This document shows, piece after piece, positions 54,796 to 64,000 of a DNA stretch of 64,000 nt (the first letter of the stretch is position 1; each line of letters begins with the position of its first letter). Source of the DNA: Meconema thalassinum (lineage: Eukaryota; Arthropoda; Insecta; Orthoptera; Tettigoniidae); the NCBI GenBank assembly GCA_946902985.2, contig OX336389.2:1014165441-1014229440 (forward strand), given 5' to 3'. Below the pieces are notes generated by a model. The model was not told the origin of the DNA, made no database searches, and saw nothing but the letters and a program-made list of their open reading frames with translations. The translations under genes were made by a program, and so were the position numbers.

Positions 54796-55028
54796 TACAG
54801 TTAATTTGAAATGCATACAGCCAAATGGTACACGGATATCTGTTATGAGTTTAATATTCCAATTACAATGAACGTTTGTTGATTATTATTGGAACAATAT
54901 GATGTTATTGTTACATTATTCATAGTTGTTAACATAAATTAAATAAAGTTAATGTTCTTTGTTGCGAAAAGAAATTACAACAGCCTGCTGAAACATAACT
55001 TCTATTGCAGATATGTTGTTAATTCATT

Positions 55029-55334
55029 TTAGTGACTTGGGCCATCTTGGTCATCAGCCTTGTGTAGTTGGGTGTGTGTTGAGTTTGTTTGATTACCTGT
55101 ATTTATGTGATGACTGTAGTAGTATGTGTAGCTGTATTAAGGACAGGGATGGGGTAGATGCCTCGGGACTTGAGAAATAAGCTACTATTCCGGCATTTGC
55201 TCGGAGGGAGTGTGGAAACCCCAGGGAATAACCACACGCTTGATAGCTGCTGTCAGCAGCGGTATTCGAACCTACGATCTCCAGACTTGCTGCCCACACG
55301 GTCGTGGTGCATGACTTAATGAGCATGGCTACAC
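55029..55334 (-). repeat. tRNA-derived SINE, family 2, copy 2
   Basis: On the minus strand: head tagccatgctcattaagtca, B box aggttcgaatacc, end ccaagatggcccaag. Same family and orientation as 49885-50176. Confidence 0.75.
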
Positions 55335-55846
55335 AAGCGAGACCCATTGCAGATGAGGGCAATACTTGTTGTCACAAACAATTTTATGCATAATCCCTCC
55401 ATATTGTACCCTTCAGGGCCTTCTAGGATGTAGACTCTATCTCGAGTAGTGGTCTGTTCGGTGTGGCTCTAGCTTATTATACATCCTAGGGGTTTCATGA
55501 AGAATCACAGGAAGCTTAAATTAAAATCAGTATGCCAGAGGAATATTTAAATGCAACAATAATTTATTCACACAATAACAACATATTCCCTTTTAATCCC
55601 TTCAACAAACAACACAGCAAATCCCCTTTACATTAACTGGAAATCACAAAAATATAAGGTCAACAGCTGATCAAAAATGAATTAACAACCGGTTGATACA
55701 AGATAAATAAAAATGTCCCTGGCAGTCTCCTGCTCAAAAGTTCAAAATAAACATCAAACTCAAAATTCAAGCAAATTATGGCCTAAAACTGTCCAGCCAT
55801 TCTATTAAGCAAGCTCACCCTCATTAACATGGTTATGGTGATTTCA

Positions 55847-55860
55847 GGGGGGGGGGGGGG
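55847..55860. repeat. G14 homopolymer
   Basis: Fourteen consecutive G. Confidence 0.9.
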
Positions 55861-56355
55861 TGGATAAGTCCTTTCTTACAATCATTCCCATTCTCTCAAG
55901 AGGCCGGTCATGAAGGCATAGGTTATTCCCGGTTACAGGCATAAATGTGCGTTACAGTTACAAAAAAAACTCATCATCAGAGCCCCAAGCTCTGTCCAGC
56001 TAAAATGACAATCAAATAAAAAGGTAGGAAAACAAACATGGATCATCATCAAAATAAAACACAAACGGCGGCCTGTGCCCCGTGATGAAAATACTCAATT
56101 ATATTTACAATGAATGCACAATGACGAAGTTTAACATATTACTCAATCTCGCTTCCTAAAGCGGCAACAGAACAAATCCCGGGAATATGTCGAAGCATTC
56201 CGACCTCAAAAATAAAACATTACCATGCAGATGTGGTGCACCTGATATGTAACAGCCATTCCGTATTTCCAAAACAAACCCAGTTCTGGTGGTCGCTGAC
56301 CTTCACTACACAATAAGACTGGCAGTCGTCTGGGGCTGTATACCTGCTCCCCGGT

Positions 56356-56399
56356 CTATTGTCCGTCCAGAGTTAAGAGTGTACTACGAGCTCTTATGG
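56356..56399. repeat. 44-bp inverted repeat, left arm
   Basis: Reverse complement of 61343-61386 with one mismatch (gagctc versus gggctc). The two arms enclose the hAT pseudogene. Confidence 0.8.
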
Positions 56400-56853
56400 C
56401 ACAAGCGTTGCCACGCCTAGCCAGTGTAGAAGGGCAGCTATGATACAGCACTCCACACGAGTAATACAGCCCGCTGCAGGACTGAGTATCAGCAAGCTTC
56501 TCATCCCGACGGAATTTCGATCCTTCGCGCCATTATAATCTGCAACCTTTTACTATAATTCCCGTAAGAATAACAGAATTTGGATGAACAGTTTTTAATA
56601 AAGATAATGACTGAGTTATTCCCCTAAGGAGTGGGCGATCCGAGGATAGTAATTGATTTAGATAACAATGCTTTGAACGGATTATAAATACTGCGACAAT
56701 TTACTATTTATTTACATTGGAATTTTAGTTACGTACGGTATGGCTATGACAAAACAATTCAAATGACAGGAAAGCTAACCTGAGTCATCCGTTGGATACG
56801 GATCAAGTTTAATATCAAGTACGTAATATGGCAATATATTCTCCAAGGTCAGC

Positions 56854-59453
56854 CAAGCGGCGGCTCGTGGGGTATAAGTTCGGTGTAGCCCAACACACGC
56901 TCGTGTGCTGTAAACGCATACATTTTGAATAGGTGTGTTGGGTCATCTAGCTAGGAGGAAATCTGGTATCGGGGTGATGCTTTGGGAAGACAATGGCATA
57001 CAAATCAACCGCTGTATTATTTTCATGCACTTACTTTAAATAGCACAACATAAGTATAAAATTAACTAAAAGAGCAAATATTACTTACATTCGGTCACTT
57101 CTATTGCTTGTATGTTAAATCTATTCTTCGGTCCTTTAAAGCAGCGAACTTGTCTATGATGTCATCGTAAAAGGGCATTGTATTCATCAAGTCGTTGAGC
57201 AGTGACTTCTCTAGGGATATGGTTGCCAGCGCAGTCAGCCTCTCCTGGGTTGTTGAATTCCTTAAGTATGTTTTGATCCGCTTAAGGCATGAAAAGCTTC
57301 TTTCTACTGAGGAATTGGTAGACGGTATAGTAAGTATTAAACAAAATAATTTATACGCTTCTTTGAACACATCGTTAAGTTCATTCTTATTGAGCGACAA
57401 AATTATTTCCTCCAAACTGGTATTTTTGTAGGTAGAATCAGAATAGATGTACTGAAGTTCATTTTTTAACCTGTGTGTGTCAAATATCGTGAGATAAGAG
57501 ATTTTTAAGTTCTCTAGAGCATCAAGAGGGAGGATTTTAGAATATTCTTCAAACTTAGAGCTATCTCCTAAGCAAAGAAACTGGAGCTTCTGCATATCTT
57601 GAAATCTTGTATCAATTTATACGGAGACTATATCCAATATCTCAAAATACATCACTCGATACTTAAGGAAAACCTCGTTTTCTGTTTTTAAACCAGAATG
57701 TCTTTTAAGTTCAATTTTAGTTTTCTTCTCAGCCATTTGAAAATAGGTCTTAAACGTTTCTTCATTCATTTTACCTAGTATCAGTTGCCGCATAATGTTT
57801 ATTTTTGAGAGGCAGAAGTAAATGTCCAGAGACTTCTTTTGGAGCACGTTAAATAATATATTAGCAAGCTCAAAAATGTCATTGAATAATAGCTTCCAAT
57901 TCACATTTTTATCGATAGTAAAGTTATTAAACAACCCCTCTGATTGACGAATGGTCTTTTCGTCTGACTGAGGGTCGTGCATAAGTCTTTCAAAAATATC
58001 TTTCAATCCCTCCCACTCCTCGAAAACCACGTTTAAAAGTTTTCCATGTGACGACCTACGTGTATCCACACCAGATGGTATTCGTTTCGCAATTACTGAA
58101 TCAGCGACGAAAGTTCTTTTGGCTGATGAATGAAAAAATGAGGGAATACCACCCAGACTCGCAAAAAAACAGCACACTGATATGTTGCTAATACTTTGCT
58201 TTACCACTAGATTTAATCGGTGTGCCAAACAATGTACAAATAATGCTTGAGGTGCATCTTCCTTGAACTTAGTTTGAAGTTCGTTTAGATGACCTGCCAT
58301 GACACTAGCTCCGTCATAACACTGGGCAATCAATTTAGTTTTGTAAGAAAATTCACTAAAAACAGTCTGAAGCAAGTGGAACAAAGTAATCGCTGTACAG
58401 TCCGAACTAACATCATAAAAGCCAAGAAACCGTTCAACTAGCGCACATTTGTAAGTAATATACCTAAGTATCACCGAACACTGCGATTTCTTTGTGATGT
58501 CAGTTGTATCGTCGACCTGAACTGAAAAGAAATGGGTTTCTAAAATTTCTTCTTTCACAGCATCCCTAATGAAGGTATAGATGCAGTCTATTCGCCCATA
58601 ATGTATGGTTTTCGATTCTCCGCTAAAAACTTTCTTTATCCAAGCATAATGCTGTTGCATTTCTAATGAGCTGCTGAAGACTAGAAGTTTCAACAGTTCT
58701 TTGAAATTCCCCTATTTAAGGAGGAGTCGCTCTCATCATGACCTCTAAATGCCATTTCCGGTTTAGACAGAAATAAAACTGCATCGATTCGTAATCGTAT
58801 GAAAAGTACGTTAAGCCTCACATTCTCATAAAACTTTGTGATGTAAAGACGAGCATTTTCTCTTAAAGCGTCAGCAATTTGATTCTGATTCTTTTTAAGT
58901 TCTTTAAATCCCACGGCACTTTTTATATGCTCCGAGGAACCTTCGTGCTTTTGGAAAGACCTAGTAGCACACGACATATTTTCAAATCCTGTGTGATTCC
59001 AGACTCCCTGTTTCACTCCTACAATAAGACAAGGCCAACAAAAGAGTTTCTGCAAATACTGACTACCGTATAACCACGGATAACTACTATACCAAGATAC
59101 CTGGAAATTTCGCGTGTGCACCTCTCCGGAGGCAGAACCAGTTTTTTTTGTGATATGTTAAAAGTGGTTGGGGTTGATTGTTTGATAAAATTTATTTTTT
59201 ATCCTCCTCTTTCCATTTAGAAAACGGAGTTTCTCTTAAAATCCAAACTTAATCTACGGACGGTACCATGTTAAAACACGCCTTGGAAGGAACACTATTA
59301 TTTCACACTATAAGAAAAGATTTAAATACGACCTCTCACTCTACATACCCGTACTTATATTTATAACATAACTGAATTTCAAACGCACTTCCTCTCCAAA
59401 CATTCACCTATAATTATGATAAGCTTAGCACAGTAACTATAAAAACGCCACTG
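56854..59453 (-). mobile_element. hAT transposon remnant
   Basis: Encloses the broken transposase. Candidate ends are a hAT-style caagcggcggctcgtgg at 56854-56870 and, on the minus strand, cagtggcgtttttatag starting at 59453. The two ends match each other only loosely and no 8-bp target duplication was confirmed, so the limits are tentative while the family call is secure. Confidence 0.55.
57101..59121 (-). pseudogene. hAT transposase with TTF zinc finger, broken
   Basis: Three collinear frames. 59121-58690: TTF-type zinc finger (FQVSWYSSYPWL, FCWPCLIV, W-HTGFENM, FQKHEGSSEHIKSA). 58693-57617: RNase H-like catalytic core of the DUF4371 type, with VQVDDTTDITKK (first Asp), QCYDGASVMAGH (second Asp) and VHCLAHRLNLV. 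57595-57101: C-terminal dimerisation region with TIPSTNSSVERSFSCLKRIKTYLRN (catalytic Glu in VERSF). A one-base frameshift near 58700 separates the first two, and a single TAA at 57617-57619 interrupts the second and third, which share a phase. No ATG is certain at the true N-terminus. Relatives are often annotated as zinc finger MYM-type protein 1-like. Confidence 0.9.
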
Positions 59454-60227
59454 CTACTGTATGGTCTTCAAAAGCGCTCATTCTATTTACACTTCACTCA
59501 AAATTAATGCGCCACACGGCCAAGAATCACAATTTAACAGCACAATTTTTACTGTAAAAGAATACTTCGTACACCACACGCTCAAATTTATAACAAGCTC
59601 CTTGTTGCAACTGTTGGAACAGTCGACCAGCGGGGAGCCCAAGTTATATTCGGGTGCGTTCAGATAATATCGTTACAGCTCGTGCGAAGCAGCCAAATAT
59701 CCCGCTTGCTCGAATGGCTGCACCAAGCCACACCAAGCGTCATAGTTCCGTATAAATACTGCAGGCGGATTGGCGCGTTGTAATGGCAACCGTTCAGTTA
59801 TACGTCAGAATGCTGTGAGCATTAGCAGGGCTGCACTCATCCCGCAAGGTGCAATCGTGAAGTAAACCGACTGCGGGGCTTGCTTAATTACTAATAAGTA
59901 TGAGCGCTACCCCGGTTGTGTAATCACAAAATATAAAGCGCACTCTTCGTTCTTTCTAACGAATATGGTAGGTTTTAAAGAAAAAATATAGGGATTCAGA
60001 AAATGATAAGACAATTGGTTTGAGAAATGTTAGTGCAGCCGGGCTGTACCTGATGCACCCAAAAAACCGCTACTGGGTCAGCCTAAGTCAGTGACAGGAT
60101 ACAAATCAACTGTCGCAACGACACCTACACGGATCCCAGTGAGTCACTTTCATCTGCAGAGGCGAAGAGAGTATCCGGAAATAACAAGTAACTTTGTTCT
60201 TATCATATTATCACATATTATTACACG
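59454..60227. other. Intergenic DNA
   Basis: Nothing recognisable. Confidence 0.45.
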
Positions 60228-60474
60228 CGTAGATGAAAGATTTTTTTTACAAGTTGCTTTTTGTCACACCGACACAGATAGGACTTATGGCGACGATGGG
60301 ACAGGAAAGGGCCAGGGGTGGGAAGGAAGTGGCCGTGACCTTAATTTGCATTTGCCTGGTGTGAAAATGGGAAACCACGTAAAACCATCTTCACGGCTGC
60401 CGACAGTGGGCTTCGAACCCACTATCTCCAGAATACTGGATACTGGCGACTCCAGCTATCGAGCTCGGTATAGA
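60228..60474 (-). repeat. tRNA-derived SINE, family 3
   Basis: On the minus strand: head accgagctcgatagctgg, B box gtgggttcgaagcccac, body ending acaaaaagcaacttgta. The motif caccgacacagatagg followed by tatggcgacgatggga is familiar to me as an abundant insect SINE body. Confidence 0.8.
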
Positions 60475-60723
60475 TAGATGAAAGAAAGTAAACAAAAAAT
60501 TCAGTGGCACAACGTACATTGGACAATGAATGGCAAATACTACAGACTGATGTGGGAAATTTGTGACAATCTGTTGTTTAAAATATTTCTCAAAACAATC
60601 ATTATCCATTTCATAATGAGCCTTAGCAGTTTATTTTAAACAAAACTACAAGCTTCTCATTCGGCCGAAATCGCATAATTTAACTGCATGAAAGTTCTGT
60701 TACGCACATTATTGCAGGTGAGT

Positions 60724-60726
<3 letters not shown>

Positions 60727-60782
<56 letters not shown>
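60727..60782. repeat. (AAT)n microsatellite
   Basis: About 18 AAT units. Confidence 0.95.
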
Positions 60783-60954
60783 TATCATCACGGGTTGTTC
60801 AAAAACGTGCAGCGGCGCTTTTCTTCTGATTCTTGGTCTTTATATAATTGTAGACGTTAAAAACTATCTGTCGTTCTCTGCACCTTAAAATTTCCCCGGG
60901 TTTACGTTTCGCAAACGGAATATCAGCCATATCTTTAATGGCACTTATACCTAA

Positions 60955-61069
60955 ATCACAATTAATTTATATTACACAAAACGATCCTTACACTTCAACA
61001 TTGTTTCAAATATCACAATTATTTTATATTACACAAAACGATCCTTACACTTCAACACTGTTTCAAATA
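60955..61069. repeat. Two-copy 57-bp tandem repeat
   Basis: atcacaattaattttatatt-type unit repeated at 60955 and 61012 with few differences. Confidence 0.9.
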
Positions 61070-61342
61070 TGTTGGAGAGATCTGGACTCGTGCGTTCAGT
61101 GGAGATTTAAGACACGTACTACAGCGCGCGCGCAGTTCTATCCAGCGCAATAACACTGCTGGCAGATACATTACAAAATCATGTTGCATATCAAGAATGT
61201 AAGAATTACATATTATTAAATGAATGCGGAGGATCATGTACTCTCCACCCATAAACATTAACCTATTAAATTACATAGCGAAAATCCAGTTTTAAAGACT
61301 TCGAAGTCATCAATTCTGCGGGAGTTCGCTAAATGTAAAAGC

Positions 61343-61386
61343 CCATAAGAGCCCGTAGTACACTCTTAACTCTGGACGGACAATAG
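61343..61386. repeat. 44-bp inverted repeat, right arm
   Basis: Partner of 56356-56399. Confidence 0.8.
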
Positions 61387-63699
61387 TTGCCTTAGGCCTC
61401 GAGTTGTACACAATACTCACTTTCCGTGAAGAAACCATCATATGCTTCCCCAGGACATGAATCCAATTATCACTTACCAATATCGCTTTATCGTATCACG
61501 CGGGCATTTCACCTCCGCACGTCGTAACTTACCATGATTACCATTATATCGTCGTAGAAAATGCGGGAATTCTGCCTCCGCTCACCTTAATTAGGAACAC
61601 TCACAACTCGGCCAGGCATTATCTCTCAATCTTACCTGATCCCTAAATTTCGACTGCCATCCTAATTACTGTACATCACCTCTTACCTCGATGTTGGTCA
61701 CCAGCTCCTTACACTCAAGCCCATGCTCAAAATAGCTGCGTTGGACTGGTCTGTTACATTATCAGGAGTTATTTTCCCCCCAAATCTCATCATCATACTT
61801 AAGGATTGTGCCTGCGCACTCATTTCCCATTATCCCTTTTATTGTGCATTCATAAGGAACGTTACTGAACAACACACCAAAATAAAACACAAATTGATGA
61901 CCATGTGATCCTATCTGACAAACACAAAAAATCTATCACTAAAATATATACAAACTTGCACAAAATCCTGCCTGCTGTACCGGTAATACCGATTTATTAT
62001 AATTGCTTATAATTTTGAAAGAAACTTATCCAAATCCTGTGATTGGAGACATTATGCATGCAAGCCCCATTTTGTTTCCTTATTTAGACATCTCGTCCCT
62101 GGTGTCCCTTGGTTTCGGAAGTCCAACTTGCTGATTCTTGCGGTCCATCTTGATGTGGGAGGGCGATTTTACACTCTGTTCAAATTTCATAAAATAAAGG
62201 TCCGCTATGAAAATTACTTTTATTATGCACGGTTTGTTTAAGCGGATCAACTCTGCTTCCCTAAGCTATGCATCAGCTTACTTAATTCAGCCAACAGTCT
62301 GTATAGCTTCCTGCGTAACTGACATTCTCTAATAGCACGTGTGGCTATCCCTAATTTACGGACCCCGAAATTCACACACGTTCGGTCCCGTTTAACATCA
62401 GCGGTACACGCACTTCACGTAATTACACGGTTCAGCTTCGCACTGGCGAATAGCTGTGATGCGTTTGTGCAAAGTTACTGCTTTAAAACTCACGAAAATG
62501 TTATCTTACTTGGCCGCACACGGGCATGAATAAATCACTCCCATGGTGATGCATTGTCGACTTGTATTACTTATACATTTTGCGGTAAATCGGGCCTCAC
62601 ACGGGCAAAGGCTCTCGCCACTCGGGAGATGCGATATCGACTGATTTCACTGAAAGTCCTCCTGCCATTTATATGGTTAACGAGGAATTTCACAGGGGAG
62701 GGGCATTTTTAAAATGTATTTCCATAATAGCACTCGAATGCTAATCTAATGTAGTCCACTCGAATGCTCTTGTTTTCAATGTCTCAAAACTGCTCTCTAA
62801 ATTTAAATCGGATCGTAGGGTCAGTTGATAATTAGCTCCCTGGTCACAGTCTTTGTTCCTCACTTTCGCGGTTTTTGGTGGCGTCTGTCCGTCCCCTTCT
62901 GTTATTGGTTATTTCAAACTCACCACTCATTCTAGTTTTTCTAAGGATTAAATCACACAATGACTTTTCCAAAATTTCGAAATGACTTCTGAGAGGTTGA
63001 GATAGTCCTCTTTATAATGGTGTAACTCGCGATCTCGTATCTTAATTGATTCTCTAATTCTTCTCAAGTAGGCGGAGCTTATTTCATAGATTGTCGTTGA
63101 ATTCGTGGCTTCTTCCCTCTGGGTTGAATGACCGATTTCTCTTGTCCTCCCGCATCTGGTCACCAGACGTTGTATCTTGCGTTCCAGCGCTATTGTCTGC
63201 GGCTCGGTGAAATTTTCCATAAGTCACGTGCGGGCTTCCTCTTTGTTGACCTCCCTGGTCTGAGAAACTATGCCTTCCTTCTTCAGATATAACGTGAATA
63301 TTTTTATGCTGAAATATATGTAAAATTTATGCTATGACCGATGCATAAAGATTACATTATCTCTCTGTAGGGAAAAGAAATCGATACGGTATGTATGATT
63401 TTTTTTCTTCATTCCAAGTCCGCCTCACGGATACGGTAAGGTTCCACTGTCACCCATTATCTTGTCTACTGGCCCGCCACTGCTGGTCGTGCGCCAGGGT
63501 TTCCCAGCTACTGTTCACGTCTCCCCCTTTCACAATCTTGGGAGGATCAATGCGCTGTCGGCCCACCTCAGGTACCTCTTGTCTGTCTGGCTCTTACTAC
63601 GGCTCAAGCTCCTCAGCTGCTCCATTGTGAATGCCTGTAAACAGCAGGTCTGTTTACTACTGAGTGCCCCCTTGTTCCACGTGCATTTGTCACTCTTTG
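61387..63699. other. Probable 3' region of a minus-strand gypsy copy
   Basis: Lies downstream (in the minus sense) of the integrase tail at 63700 and may contain its 3' UTR and LTR, but with no partner LTR in the window the borders cannot be set. A 90-codon minus frame at 62948-63220 has no recognisable features. Confidence 0.35.
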
Positions 63700-64000
63700 C
63701 TACTGAACTTCCAATATGTGCACACCAGCGGCATTTCGTGGCTGAACAAATGGCTCTATTTCGTGATACACTTTTAAGTTTGATATGTTTACGACTGAAG
63801 TATTTCCACCGTTGACTTCCTGTATCTTATATGCATTATTTCCCAAGTTCCTTGTGATACGATATGGACCAATGTACGGAAAACACCACTTGTGAAATAT
63901 TTTGTTGGCAGGATCTGATATGGGTGGTCTCTTCAATTTTTTTTTGCGTATGACTGTTAGTGCCGGGAGTGTCCGGGGACATGTTCGGCTCACCAGTTTT
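63700..64000 (-). CDS. pol: Integrase C-terminus of a third Ty3/gypsy copy (runs off window)
   Basis: The frame is open from the window edge to a stop at 63700-63702. KRPPISDPANKIF, then YIGPYRITRNLGNNAYKIQEV, then SNLKVYH parallel element B's RRPPISDPKNKVF, FIGPFRVIKNLGNNAYRLEEV and ANLKPYY. It is a related but distinct element, with a C-terminal extension of about 20 residues. The rest of pol lies outside the window. Confidence 0.85.
   Translation of the reverse strand, partial: KLVSRTCPRTLPALTVIRKKKLKRPPISDPANKIFHKWCFPYIGPYRITRNLGNNAYKIQEVNGGNTSVVNISNLKVYHEIEPFVQPRNAAGVHILEVQ

Larger units (their letters stand above)
54796..56845. other. Intergenic DNA with SINE and G14 run
   Basis: Apart from the SINE at 55029-55334, the G run at 55847-55860 and one arm of a 44-bp inverted repeat at 56356-56399, I see no gene. 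Confidence 0.45.

Noticed and set aside
62948..63220. 90-codon minus frame as an envelope or accessory gene of the right-edge gypsy copy
   Set aside because: No signal peptide, membrane segment or similarity that I can see. Position alone is not enough.
1..64000. CRISPR arrays, operons, bacterial promoters or rRNA genes
   Set aside because: None seen. Repeats here are eukaryotic satellites, LTRs and microsatellites, and the content is plainly animal.

Overview
The window looks like intergenic, transposon-packed chromosomal DNA from a large insect genome. The DNA is AT-rich, and it contains RTE- and CR1/Jockey-type LINEs, Ty3/gypsy LTR retrotransposons, mariner and hAT DNA transposons, and several tRNA-derived SINE families. 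From memory, some SINE ends (for example the motif around 60228-60474 and the taggccccttaaaacaacaa tails) resemble repeats of polyneopteran or orthopteroid insects. That placement is a guess. I could not recognise any host protein-coding gene. Essentially every coding segment belongs to a mobile element, and most are broken.

Layout. 1-4554: a SINE-like repeat and a degenerate ~170-bp satellite arranged in two ~0.92-kb blocks; the second block is split by a 5'-truncated LINE on the minus strand. 4555-25930: the centrepiece, a 21.4-kb tandem array of one Ty3/gypsy family (element A) with the order LTR-internal-LTR-internal-LTR-internal-LTR, flanked as a whole by one 4-bp target duplication (gggt). 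The internal units carry gag, protease, RT and RNase H but no integrase. The first two units are almost identical and share the same pol lesions. The third has an intact pol frame. A textbook -1 frameshift heptamer (TTTAAAC) joins gag to pol, and each LTR holds a short ATG exon followed by a GT-AG intron-like segment.

25931-36233: mostly featureless DNA with a SINE pair of one family (one with a perfect 12-bp target duplication), a decayed mariner transposase, a MITE-like element with a nested SINE, and a 796-bp element with 13-bp inverted ends carrying part of a widespread arthropod protein of unknown function. 36234-48780: element B, a complete 12.5-kb Ty3/gypsy copy with unusually long 2.9-kb LTRs, an atat target duplication, a 791-residue Gag and a full PR-RT-RH-IN pol interrupted by one amber codon. 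49430-54795: a pair of inverted repeats, two copies of one RTE LINE family in opposite orientation, and between them a 577-bp nearly perfect palindrome made from two mariner 3' ends. 54796-64000: a broken hAT (TTF zinc finger) transposase on the minus strand, further SINEs and microsatellites, and at the right edge the integrase tail of a third gypsy copy related to element B.

Functionally the elements are parasites that copy themselves. A and B share a Gag design: a coiled-coil N-terminus, a capsid-like core and an Asn/Arg/Gly-rich tail with no CCHC zinc knuckle. Both also have a primer-binding-site-like motif resembling the tRNA-Lys type. Element A lacks integrase and has a ruined gag, so any mobility would have to be supplied by a partner element.
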